64,000 nucleotides of DNA from positions 22,940,801-23,004,800 of the forward strand of contig OX438751.1 of NCBI GenBank assembly GCA_949316235.1, given 5' to 3'. Every line of letters starts with the position of its first letter. The stretch's first letter is position 1. The notes under the pieces were generated by a model. It made no database searches and was not told the origin of the DNA. It worked only from the letters and a program-made list of their open reading frames with translations. This stretch comes from Oegoconia quadripuncta (Eukaryota > Arthropoda > Insecta > Lepidoptera > Autostichidae). Shown piece by piece: positions 32,335 through 41,830 of the stretch. The position numbers were made by a program, and so were the translations under genes.

Positions 32335-32475
32335 TCTTTTTTTTTATGCACGACGGTATCGTACTTGACCTCAATCACACCTGATGTTAAGTAAAGACGA
32401 GGTCTAAGGTGTAAGCGTACTGACGCGGAAACCCCAACAGATTTGGGGGACTGGCTATCTTATCTCTGACAACCT
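32335..32475 (-). mobile_element. SINE-B, 3' part
   Basis: Minus-strand 3' half, 'gataagatagccagtccccc' to 'caggtgtgattgaggtcaag', with an A-rich tail. Head missing. Confidence 0.8.
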
Positions 32476-32689
32476 GGCTATCTTCTACAAACTTATTTAT
32501 CATTTTGTTCACAAGGCAATGCAGTTTCTATATTATATTTAAAAGTTTTTCAATATTCGTTATATTAATGAAATAGGGCATACCAGGGACACATGAAGTA
32601 TGATAAAGACTTTGAAAGATGTAATAAGGAATATGCGGTGTGAAAGAAAATGTAGTGACAAAGATTGAAAAAGGTATTATTAGATGGTT
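32476..32689. other. No recognised gene or element
   Basis: Nothing identifiable. Confidence 0.4.
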
Positions 32690-32790
32690 TAAGCTTGAGT
32701 ATTAAGGCTTATTCTCTCCCAGTGAGGGAAGGCTGAGCCCCAACAGTGGGGACATGACATGTAAGGCCTGTAATGGTGATAGATGTATGG
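32690..32790 (+). mobile_element. 5S-SINE 3' tail
   Basis: 'ctctcccagtgagggaaggc', 'tgagccccaacagtggggac', 'atgtaaggcctgtaa'. 5' parts absent. The same end also occurs on LINEs, so a LINE tail is possible. Confidence 0.55.
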
Positions 32791-33159
32791 ACACAGGTTT
32801 AGCATTTCCATCTTAAGCTGTATCAGCACAAAATATAAAATTTCTTTAATTCCTGTCACAGTTTCCGTCGGCGTTCCACGTACATATAAAAAATACCTCT
32901 GTAAATAAACCGGTAAAAATTTTATCGTCGTGATTAAAAGCGTTGGCTTAGCGTTTTATTATGGACGAGTTATTTATGCCCCGCTACGGGAAGATGGGTT
33001 AATGGAAAGTATATGCGAAATTTTTATTTTCAATATTTTATGGGTTGCCGCGCGATATTAAATGCGATAGGTAATGTGGTTATGGTTCATTGGGTAAAGG
33101 GAGTATGCGGCGAGACAAAACACATAATCTAGTAAATGAACGATTTTAACTTATTTTTT
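32791..33159. other. No recognised gene or element
   Basis: Nothing identifiable. Confidence 0.4.
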
Positions 33160-33195
33160 GGGAGGTCCGGGTTCGATTCCCACTCAGGCCATTTC
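33160..33195 (+). mobile_element. SINE-D B-box fragment
   Basis: 'gggaggtccgggttcgattc', 'ccactcaggcc' matches the SINE-D head around its B box only. Confidence 0.55.
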
Positions 33196-33356
33196 AAAAA
33201 TTGGCAAAATTTTAACTCTGCCTGTTCTCTCTCTCTCTTTTTTCCAGTGTAGCTTTTTGTTTAGTCAGTACGTGATTTACCCTTGAACATATTGTATTTT
33301 ATAGACATTGATCTGTTACAATTGACATCTTACTGAGTTCCATAAATAAATAAATA

Positions 33357-33832
33357 AGAAATATTTCGGACAGTTACACCAAACATCTAATCCCAAACTA
33401 AGCAAAGCTTGTACATTGTATACTAGATAACGGATAAACATAAGTACACATTTGGTTGGTGGTAGGGCATATTAAATGTCCGCCTGGCTAGCTACCTCCA
33501 TCTTATCTAAATCTGCCGCCAAACAGCAATATTAATAGCATTGTTGTGTTCCGGTTGTCAGAGATAAGATAGGCAGTCCCTCAAATAAGATGGAGTTTCC
33601 GGGTCAGTACGCTAACCACCTTCGGCCTCATCTTTACTTAAAATCAGGTGTGATTGAGGTCAAGTGCTAAGCCGTTGTGGATAAAAAAAACATACATAAT
33701 ACATTATATAAACATCCATCATGACTCGGGAATAAATGTTTGTATTCATCACACAAACATTTACCTCTCGAGGGATTCAAACCCGCAACCGTTGATTTCG
33801 CTGGTCACTATCCACTACACCAAGCGATCGTC
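33357..33832 (-). mobile_element. SINE-A split by a SINE-B
   Basis: Tail part (33357-33445) and head part (33690-33832, with B box 'gggtttgaatccctcg' and A box) together make one SINE-A. The break falls at 'ggataaacata', which is continuous in the 52-kb copy. Confidence 0.85.
33452..33689 (+). mobile_element. SINE-B (5'-truncated) inside SINE-A
   Basis: 'ttggttggtggtagggcata' through 'tttccgggtcagtacgct' to 'gtgattgaggtcaagtgcta', then 'gttgtggataaaaaaaa'. The tRNA head is absent. Confidence 0.85.
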
Positions 33833-34019
33833 CATGTTCATTTATTTATAATTTGTGATTTAAATTTCTATTTATAAATTACCTATCTCAGAATTCATTG
33901 ATAATTTGTGTGTGACCATGAAAACTATTATTTTTCAGGATTTCCAGCCATTAATAATAAACTTCTCTAATAGATCTGTTTAAAGAAATAAGTATTTTAA
34001 CTGTTGCATCTCAATATAT
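33833..34019. other. No recognised gene or element
   Basis: Nothing identifiable. Confidence 0.35.
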
Positions 34020-34558
34020 ATATATGATAGTATAATGTATGTACGCAAAAATATATGCCTATTTCGTAAACATTCTGATAATCATAATTTGAATACTAGA
34101 AATAAAAATAAAATTTAAATTTCACAATTTAGACTTAGCAAGGTTAGCACATCCTTTGTGGGACACAGCATACGCTTTTACAATAAAATACCAGAACATG
34201 TATTGAGTTTAACAGAGCAGAAATTTAAACGCCACATTAAAGAAGCTCTGTGTAAGAAGGGTTATTACAGGATAGATGATTATTTAGGCGATAAGGAGGT
34301 CTGGTGTTAGCTGGTCGTTATGTTAATTGCTATTGTTTTGTAATATGTTATATAAAATGTAATATTATTATAAAGATGGAAACAAATTGAAAAGATGTGT
34401 TGTTGCGGAGTTTCTTGTCGCTTCTTCTCCCTAACCATAACACCTTGCGAAGCGATGTAATTTATAAAAAAAATAACATGTTGACTTTCAATAAGTGATA
34501 TTTTTGTATCCTACATTGAATAAAATATTTTTGATTTTGATTTTGATTTTGATTTTGA
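34020..34558 (+). mobile_element. LINE-M ORF2 C-terminus, 3' UTR and (TTTTGA)n tail
   Basis: One frame gives 'MYVRKNICLFRKHSDNHNLN' + TRNKNKI, a stop, then 'FRLSKVSTSFVGHSIRFYNK' + IPEHV, 'YYRIDDYLGDKEVWC' and a stop at 34309. A single stop interrupts about 95 codons. 3' UTR with 'gagtttcttgtcgcttcttc' and a GATTTT-repeat tail. Confidence 0.82.
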
Positions 34559-34699
34559 CTTATTAATACTAAGTAGGAAACTGTAATATATATAGGTACT
34601 GTATAAATATTTTGTGATTATGCTGTTGATTCTGTATGAATATACTCGTATAAAATAAATTAAAATAGGAAGACCCCCAAATATACGTACACGTTGACT
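34559..34699. other. No recognised gene or element
   Basis: AT-rich linker. Confidence 0.35.
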
Positions 34700-34915
34700 A
34701 AGCTAATGTCATTTTACCAACAGAGCAGGCAACTGCCACAAAAAGTGACAGTATATTGACGGATAACGTCACTCAGCTCCAGACAGCCGCCATCGATATT
34801 TTATTCGATTTGTATTCGTACTCGCATCAAAGCCGACGTGTGACAACCGCCGTACGTCAAACCTGACCTATAGAACAACTGGTGTTCAGGAGTATGAGGT
34901 GAATGAAAATAATTC
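34700..34915 (-). repeat. Interspersed repeat I, uninterrupted copy
   Basis: Inverse of 19.30-19.56 kb without the LINE-L tail: 'ttattcgatttgtattcgta' runs straight on from 'ccgccatcgatatttta'. Unclassified. Confidence 0.7.
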
Positions 34916-35059
34916 GTAATACGAAATGTAGCATAACTCTACATTAGCTACTAGTGCTAGTGGTATGACGTAAACGTTTATCGTGCATATTATGCTACTA
35001 TTTCTAGAGGTTGATATAATGCACAAATACAATTATTTTTGTAAATATATCCAGTATAT

Positions 35060-35150
35060 ATAATTTTTTTGACGTAAGGAAAAAAATAGGGCATATTAGG
35101 TAAGTGACATAGACGGTATTAGCATAGGTAGTTTATTTATTTCTTTCAAA
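35060..35150 (+). repeat. Interspersed repeat R (copy 1, left part)
   Basis: 'cgtaaggaaaaaaatagggc', 'atattaggtaagtgacatag', 'catag-tagtttattt'. The possible right part at 35549-35603 ('gtcaattgtgtcatttgacg') directly follows the left part in the 43.1-kb copy. About 400 bp of other DNA lie between them here. Confidence 0.6.
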
Positions 35151-35548
35151 ACTACTATTTGGAATATTTAGATGCAAGTACCAATCTGTGGTCAACTTGC
35201 CCATTTCGTGTTCTTTGATGTACGGTGCGGCCCCTTTCCCCGCACCCACCCCCGCCTACTGTCGACCTCTGACAGTGGAGCAGAGACCTTACGACCACTG
35301 TGCGCGCTGTGTCGAAAAGTGACTGTGCTTTGGTGCTTTTCACTGTCAGAGACCTTCTGCATTCTTTTTATTCTTTCTGGGACTATCTGTGTGTGCGTCT
35401 GTAGTCTCAACCTATAGCCATAAGGGTTGGGATCCATCATTTGCCAGTGGAGATCAGTGCGGTCATCCGGGTTCACCAGGTGAGCAGTTGATTACTACTA
35501 TTGCATACTTGCGTCTAAACCTATTTCTAAACAACTATACCATGGAAT
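35151..35548. other. Unassigned, GC-richer insert-like DNA
   Basis: Includes 'cggcccctttccccgcaccc' and neighbouring C-rich sequence. Open frames of 62-94 codons on both strands have no recognised motif. Confidence 0.4.
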
Positions 35549-35602
35549 AAAGCGTCAATTGTGTCATTTGACGATTGCGTTTGTAGTCTATTCCACATAA
35601 TT

Positions 35603-35715
35603 TGGGTCACCACCACCCCAAATAAAATGGGGTTTCCGGGTCAGTACGTTTCTACCTTCGGCTTCATCTTCACTTAACATCAGGTGTGACTGATATCAAG
35701 AGTTATGCATAAAAA
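35603..35715 (+). mobile_element. SINE-B, 3' end
   Basis: 'ggggtttccgggtcagtacg', 'cttcacttaacatcaggtgt', 'gactgatatcaag', ending 'gttatgcataaaaaaaa'. Confidence 0.78.
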
Positions 35716-36172
35716 AAATTACATGATTAAATTAAATAAATAAAGAAAACTTAGGAATAGGAATCCTAAGAATCACGCCAAACGCATATCAAATTCGGAT
35801 TTTATCGGATATATACTTACGAAGTTATTTGTACGTAACACTAGTACTGTTACGGATTATTGATGATGATGAATACACAGATTCTCTAATATAAAGGTAT
35901 AATAATAACTCCGAGTAGTAGAAAGTAAATAATTCTCTAACAAAACCCACTATTATTCTAACAAAACATTGTCTAGACGGGAACAAGGACGCATTTCCTG
36001 AGTCAGCGTTCCAGACATAATAAGCAACTACTATTTAGGTCAATTGAAATTATTCTCTGACCCATAAATGAATAATAGTAAGCGAGGATACAATAGAAGT
36101 TTTGTTTTGGATATTTATATGATTAATTATTTACCTCTGGTTCTAAAATAAGTACGAAGGGAGAGTCCAAAA
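35716..36172. other. No recognised gene or element
   Basis: Nothing identifiable. Confidence 0.4.
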
Positions 36173-36194
36173 GTGGCTGTAAAATACATTATAA

Positions 36195-36350
36195 GTTCAC
36201 TACTGATACGCAGGCCAAGCTGGTTGGCAATCGTAGATTTTTTTTTGGGCCTTTGCATTATTGAATTTTCTTTCCATCATTGGCATATGCTGTTATGCTC
36301 ACGATCTCTTAGTCACCTTTTACGATACCCACGGGATGTGATGGGTATGG
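36195..36350 (+). repeat. Interspersed repeat H (longest copy)
   Basis: 'gccaagctggttggcaatcg', then 'gtcaccttttacgataccca' + cgggatgtgatgggtat. It links the two H phrases seen apart at 14.57 and 16.77 kb. Confidence 0.5.
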
Positions 36351-36419
36351 TTTTTTAAACTACCACTAGCTCGGAACGCGACCACTACTGAGATGAGCTA
36401 GCGAGAAACTCAGATAAAA

Positions 36420-37140
36420 CCACGTATTCTACTCTACCGAGAACTCTGTGTACGCAGACGACACTACTACACGGGGAGATACGTCCAGTGCACAGTCCAG
36501 AGGAGAAGACATCCAGTCACACAAGAAGTCCATGCCAACATTGTCGAATTGAATGCCACCAAAACACAGGCAGGTGTGTTCACCAGCAACGGAATAAATA
36601 TCACCTGAATCCGACTTATCGATATGTCTGGAATTAACCCCCAACCTAACGTTTGGGCGCTTTATAGAATTAAGACGAACGCTACGAACGCTAAAACAGT
36701 AAGACGCTTGGCGTTCTCATTAAGGTCAAGCCATATTTCTCACCAAAACAGCTTTTTGTAATTTAATAGGCTCAGGTCCGCTCGTGCATGGAATACTGCT
36801 GTTATCTTTGGGATGGTTCAGCTTAATTCCAACTAACAGCACTTGATTCTGTGGAAGGACGTTCCAAAAACGATATGTGACTATTTGGTGACTGCGAAAT
36901 TGCAGACCCTCGAAAACCGCCGCATGTGTCACGACGTCGAACACGTCGTGTCTCTTAGTCTTTTACATAATCTCATTCCACCATCGCCATTTCATCTTCA
37001 TCCATAAGGCGATCAGCCTAGGAATGGAATTCCCTTCCAGCGTCAATCTTTCCTTGGGAATTTCAAGAGCAGGTTGAATAGGCATCTACTGAGATCACGT
37101 GCTTCATCTTCGGCCACATCATCACTTTCTACCAGGTGAG
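36420..37140 (+). mobile_element. LINE-L reverse-transcriptase remnant, decayed
   Basis: The catalytic motif is readable as 'NSVYADDTTTRGD' near 36440-36480. Much later 'SCMEYCCYLWDGS'-like sequence (36785-36825), 'AWNGIPFQRQS', and the end 'ttctaccaggtgag'. Many frameshifts and stops. A piece of its 3' tail lies beyond the LINE-M insertion at 38507-38540. Confidence 0.72.
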
Positions 37141-38506
37141 AAAGTCAAAGTCAAAGTCAAAAATGCTTTATTTTATAGGTACACAGAGTACACTTAAAAT
37201 AGTCAATTTTACATTTTTTAAGCTACTGCTTGTTCAAAATGCAATTTTTACCTGAGAAGAACAAGCAAGAAACTGGAAGGGTTGCTCTTTTAAAATCAGG
37301 CTTTGATTTTACATAAAGGTTTATATATTACAAAAAGGTATTTATATTTCATTATTAATTGTGAAATAGCCTGGCATGCGAACGATCTGATTATGTCCAG
37401 GGATGATTATCATCTAAATAGCCTGATATTTTATAATATGCTTTGTTAATAAGTTTCTGTTTTACAGTATCTTTAAATTTATTGAGATAAATATTTTGTA
37501 TATCAACTGGAACCTTATTGAAAAGGTGTATACACACCCTTTGGATGAATTACTGACTTTGCGGAGGCGACTTATGTGACCTGCAAGTTTATCTTTATTT
37601 CTTGTATTGACATCATGTTTATCACTATTTTTCCTAAATGATGCTATATTTTTTTTGACATGCATTAAATTTTCAAAAATGTTTTGTGACGAAAAGGTTA
37701 GAATGTTATACACTTTAAACCTATCTCTATATAGGTATATCCAGGTCTCAATTGATAAATTGCGCAAACGGCTCGTTTTTGTAAAACAAAGATTGTATTT
37801 ATATCCGCGGCATTTCCCCACAGCAAGATACCGTAAGACATCAAGCTGTGGAAATAACTAAAATATACTAATCTAGCAGTATTTACTTCTGATATTTGTC
37901 GAATTTTTTTGACTGCGTACGCTGCAGAGCTGAGCCTTTTCACCAATTTATGGATATGGATATGAGGACCCCATTGCATTTTGGCGTCTACAGTAATGCC
38001 CAAAAATACAGTTGAATCTACGAGATCTAAAGTGGCATTTTTTATCATTATATTTGTGGGCACCACCCTGACATTGGGTAGTACAAATTTCACACATTTG
38101 GTTTTTTTTTCATTAAGTAACAAATTGTTTGCCGTAAACCATTCTACTATTTCAGAAATAGCATGGTTCACATCGTCATAGCTTAATTTTTGTCTATTTA
38201 CTTTAAATAATACGGAGGTGTCATCTGCAAACAATACTATTTCATGTTTATTATCCTTTACAAGGTTAGGCAAATATATACCAAAAATAAAAATGGCCCG
38301 AGAATGGAACCCTGTGGGACGCCTATGCAGACTGTGGACCCTGATGATATGTTACCACTGATAATAACCTTCTGAACTCTGCCACTCATATAAGAATTCA
38401 AAAGGTCAATAGCACGGCCTGTTACACCATAATGACGTAATTTCCTGATTAAGGTGTGATGATGAAAGCAAACAAATGCCTTGGACAAGTCGCTAAATAC
38501 TCCTAT
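37141..38506 (-). mobile_element. LINE-M reverse transcriptase to 3' tail (best-preserved LINE here)
   Basis: Minus strand, in order: 'DLSKAF' at the 5' truncation point, 'LNSYMSGRVQKVIIS', palm motif 'GVPQGSILGPFLF' (near 38330), catalytic 'IVLFADDTSVLFKV' (near 38220), 'SLMSYGILLWGN', 'ILQKRAVCAIY', 'NTRNKDKLAG', 'FNKVPVDIQN' and the stop near 37398. Frame changes near 38265 (the usual YINDLP has lost IND), 37770 and 37530. 3' UTR, then GACTTT repeats at 37143-37160. RNA-directed DNA polymerase of a CR1/Jockey-group LINE, dead. Confidence 0.88.
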
Positions 38507-38540
38507 TGATTGTGGTCAAACGCGTATCCAGTTAATCGTT
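38507..38540 (+). mobile_element. LINE-L 3' tail, far side of the LINE-M insertion
   Basis: 'attgtggtcaaacgcgtatc', 'cagttaatcg' is the continuation of 'caggtgag' at 37140, as seen joined at 19.43 kb. Confidence 0.75.
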
Positions 38541-38954
38541 TAGGTAGGTATGTTAAATAGACACGATTAATCTATATGATTATCCTATTGCTGAGCGAAA
38601 TCTTAAATTCTTATCTAATCGCATTTATTGTTCCGCTCAAAAAACAGCAATAAAATGCAGAACAAAAATATGAAATACGGAAATTATGGTCGGGAAATGT
38701 GAATATTGCGGTGCGGGAGCGTTCGAGTGTGTATGCAGTGGACAATGCATGCCGGTTGCACAAATCACTTGCATTCTGTCTGCCTGTTCGCGATGCGCCT
38801 CACTACACCACGTGCAGTACCTACGCTGTTACATTTATATATGTACATTTAGAGTACTACATATTGATTTATCTACTATTTATCTAATATAACTAAACCA
38901 ACTAATATTATAAATATTTGTGTGCGTATGTATCTGTGTAATAATATATAATAT
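38541..38954. other. No recognised gene or element
   Basis: Small open frames without motifs. Confidence 0.4.
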
Positions 38955-39555
38955 ATATTCATGTCAGCCATTTACACAAAGTCACTAAGTCATTTAAGGG
39001 GCAATGTATACGATTTTATAATAAGGTTCCAGTGGACATTCAAAATTTACCTTTAAATAAATTCAAAACTATCATAAAACAGACATTATTTACCACAGGC
39101 TATTATAAAATTTCTGACTATCTGGATGATAAGCAAGCATGGACATAGACCGCTCGGCGATATTCAGTCTAATTATACAATATAATATAATTGTAACCCA
39201 AACTTATTTAAAAGAGCAACCCTTGAGTTTCTTGCTCGTTCTTCTCTGGGGAATTATTATTACTATTAAATTCTTTATTGCACACAAAAATAAAATACAA
39301 AGAACATTTGACATAGATGATGAAGTGTACAAAGGCGGTCTTATCGCTGATAGCGATTTCTTCCAGACAACCTCAGTTAAAGAAGCTTTTTTAATAAGTA
39401 GTTGGATAGTGCAAAGTAAAAGCTGAATAACTTAAATCTGAATCTGCTTTGCGAATGAGCAATAATGTCAATAATTTTAATAATAAGATAAAAAATGTGA
39501 CGTTTTCAAGTGATAATCTTTATTCTACGAAATAAATATTTTTTGTCTTTGACAC
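38955..39555 (+). mobile_element. LINE-M C-terminus and 3' UTR, split by LINE-Q
   Basis: Frame 'HLHKVTKSFKGQCIRFYNKV' + PVDIQNLPLNKF, 'GYYKISDYLDDKQAWT' then stop at 39147; no stop in ~63 codons. The 3' UTR stops at 'cttctctggggaa', resumes at 39448 'ctgaatctgctttgcgaatg' and ends 'gaaataaatattttttgtct'. Confidence 0.82.
39251..39447 (-). mobile_element. LINE-Q 3' end inserted in LINE-M
   Basis: Matches 29.87-30.05 kb in inverse: stem-loop 39343-39357, 'attctttattgcacacaaaa', TTATTA tail at the left edge. The 95-codon frame across it is an artefact. Confidence 0.82.
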
Positions 39556-39911
39556 ATACATACGCACACAAATTCCGCTGGTTTCGAGGACAGGGCCACT
39601 AACTATTGCAATCGGTCGTCATAGGACAGCATGGGGAAATCCGAAACAATAAAAGATACAGGGAAACTGTGGTGAAAACAATTTAGACAGTGAATTTCAA
39701 TGATAGAGAGTCATTTTGATAAAAAAAAAATGTAATGCACGTCGCATCAGTTTCATGTTTAAGGAATATTCCATAGTAACGGAATAAAAAATCGAAGCAT
39801 CAGAAGTTAGTAAAGTGTATTAAAATGTTATCTCATACAATTCAAAAATAACACGTACTTTAATAAAATAAGACAATAAATGCTCTTATGCTGTAGAAGA
39901 AAGATGAAAGA

Positions 39912-40110
39912 AAAAGTATTTATTGCCAACAAATACAGAAAATTTCGTAGGTATAACATTTTGCATAATTAAATGTATTTGTGGCAAAGGGATTGAGCGT
40001 CAGCATTTGCTGCCAATATGTCCTATGGCAATTGACAGCGCTGTTTTACAGCGCAACCCCTCTCTGACTTAGGTTTTCAAAATAAAAAACAACACAGTCA
40101 GGCGCGTTCT
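39912..40110 (-). mobile_element. Possible LINE 3' tail within the long-TIR element
   Basis: 'agtatttattgccaacaaat' + acagaaaat resembles the LINE tail at 5.9 kb ('actttatttgccaagaaaac'). 'gacagcgctgttttacagcg' forms a short palindrome. Weak. Confidence 0.35.
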
Positions 40111-40164
40111 CACATACACTTATATGTATTACTTATTCTACAATTATTTATCGGTATGTAAGTC

Positions 40165-40431
40165 TACACTGTGTAACGGTTAAGTGTAGTCATATTTTAA
40201 GGGCTTGTTCTACCCATCAATACGAACAACTTTTACTATGGGGGCAACTTCGAAATCGCGAAAAAAAAATCAGCTGTTTCATACATTGCATCGGGAGGTT
40301 ATTGAAATTTTCTATGGAACACCTGATTTTTTTTTCGCGATTTCGAAGTTGCCCCCATAGTAAAAGTTGTTCGTATTGATGGGTAGAACAAGCCCTTAAA
40401 ATATGACTACACTTAACCGTTACACCCTGTA
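40165..40431. mobile_element. MITE-1, 267 bp, 113-bp inverted ends
   Basis: Arms 40165-40277 and 40319-40431 differ at about three positions; the loop is 41 bp. Ends read tacac/agggtgtaacggttaag. Inner arm 'ggcaacttcgaaatcgcg' then nine A or T. Ends in TA on both sides, which would fit a TA target. No coding capacity. Confidence 0.88.
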
Positions 40432-40717
40432 TATGCAATTACTGGCATACGAGTATTTCAGAACACCTTATTAAATTTGACTAACTTCTGCTGCTTTTTT
40501 TTATCATTACAATGAAATAATCCTTAAATGAAAGTGAGTTGATCCGCATTATTTTTTTTTAATCAAACTGACTCATTTTTATTTACAACTCATATCTGTC
40601 CAAAAATTTTACTATGCCAAAAAGTCCCAATGGTTACTAATACAGTTTCCCTGTATCTTCTATGGTTTCGGATTTCCCCATACTGATCCAGTTAAAAAAA
40701 ACACACTGTATACATAA

Positions 40718-41057
40718 TTTTTTTATTTTAATTTATGCACGACGGGTTCGTACTTGACCTCAATCACACGTGATGTGAAGTGAAGATGAGGTCGAAGGTG
40801 GAAGCGTACTGACCCGGAAACCACAACACATTTGGGGGACTTTCTATCTTACCTCTGATAACCGGAACACAACAATGCTATTAACATTGTTGCTTGGCGT
40901 CATATTTAGATAAGATGGTGGTAGTTAGTCAGGCGGACATTTAAAATTCCCTACCACCAACCAAACCGAGTACTTAAACATGTACCCCACTGGGGATCGC
41001 ACCCGCGACCTCCGAATCGTAAACCCAATGTTGTTTACATTGAGCCACGGAGGCGGT
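40718..41057 (-). mobile_element. SINE-B, full length
   Basis: Minus strand: 'ccgcctccgtggctcaatgt', B box 'gcgggtgcgatcccc', body, and 3' 'gaggtcaagtacgaacccgt' with A-rich tail. All parts present. Confidence 0.88.
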
Positions 41058-41084
41058 TAAAATAAATATGTTTCAGAAGTACTC

Positions 41085-41250
41085 GTGGCGCAGTCGCATT
41101 CGCTATTCGTTTTCGATTAGCGAAGTTAAGCAATGTCTGGCGCGGTCAGTCTTTGGGTGAGTGACCACTAGAGTTTTCCTGCTTTGGAGAGCACGTTAAA
41201 TAGTCAGTATCGGTTGTTGTCAATTATGCCAAGTCTGGTCTGCAGGGCGC
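41085..41250 (+). mobile_element. 5S-SINE head (best-preserved)
   Basis: 'gattagcgaagttaagcaat' (41115-41134), 'gtctggcgcggtcagt', 'ctttgggtgagtgaccacta'. This matches 5S rRNA boxes A, IE and C in order and spacing with few changes. Downstream 'gcacgttaaatagtcagtat'. Confidence 0.75.
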
Positions 41251-41564
41251 AAATCATCGCATCTTGCTGATTACTCCTATTAATTGTAATTGTTATTTGT
41301 ATGTACATTGCCCGTGCGTAATTTGGAGGCTCCACTGAAAACCAGCATTGTAGTGAACGTCTACAACCCATGCTGAGTTGGAGACCTTTTTGACTCCACC
41401 TTGCGACACCGACAATTAGATGGCAAACACAATGTTATTTTTTGCATGTGTGTCGACTGTGTAATATTTGTACCTGATTGTTTGTGTCATGAGATGGGTT
41501 TAAATAATTTTTTTTCTTTCTTTCTAAAAACATTACCTCGTCTGACACAAAGCCACCGATCCGC
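41251..41564. other. Unassigned DNA between 5S-SINE head and tail-like sequence
   Basis: No match recognised; may be an insertion or another element's body. Confidence 0.35.
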
Positions 41565-41650
41565 TCTGGACCCGAGTGGGCCCTTACCCTCTCCCAGTGA
41601 GAAGGGGCTGGGCCCCAACAGTGGGGACATGCAAAGCTGTAGATCATGAT
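41565..41650 (+). mobile_element. 5S-SINE-type 3' tail
   Basis: 'ccctctcccagtgagaaggg', 'gctgggccccaacagtgggg', 'acatgcaaagctgtaga'. Could be the tail of the 41.1-kb copy or of a LINE with the same end. Overlapping open frames are shadows. Confidence 0.6.
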
Positions 41651-41659
41651 GTATCTGTG

Positions 41660-41830
41660 TATGTATGTTTGTTACCCTTTCTCCGCCTCAACGGCTGGAT
41701 TTGGATGAAGTAAAATATAATTTTTGGTTGGTAGTCAGATTAACATATAGGTAAATATTTTTGCTGAACCGATTTTGATGAAATATTTCACAGCTAAAAT
41801 CTGGAATTTAACTAGATTTGTCGTACAGGC
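41660..41830 (-). mobile_element. Element J copy
   Basis: Minus strand: 'atttcatcaaaatcggttca', 'gcaaaaat', 'ttacctatatgttaat', 'cagccgttgaggcggagaaa', 'gggtaac'. Same order as the 9.2- and 42.6-kb copies; the outer ends are lost. Confidence 0.65.

Larger units (their letters stand above)
39628..40688. mobile_element. 1.06-kb element with very long terminal inverted repeats
   Basis: Left end 'ggacagcatggggaaatccg' + 'aaac...gatacagggaaactgt'; right end carries the complement. Weaker inverted similarity continues inward for about 220-250 bp per arm: 'gagtcattttgat' with 'gagtcagtttgat', 'gcatcagaagttagt' with 'gcagcagaagttagt'. No transposase frame, so non-autonomous. A MITE and a LINE-like tail occupy its middle. 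Confidence 0.72.

Noticed and set aside
39139..39426. 95-codon plus-strand frame
   Set aside because: Crosses the LINE-M/LINE-Q junction; neither half matches the coding strand of its element.
41101..41200. 5S rRNA gene
   Set aside because: Only the internal promoter part resembles 5S rRNA; both ends of the gene are missing, and a SINE body and tail follow in related copies.
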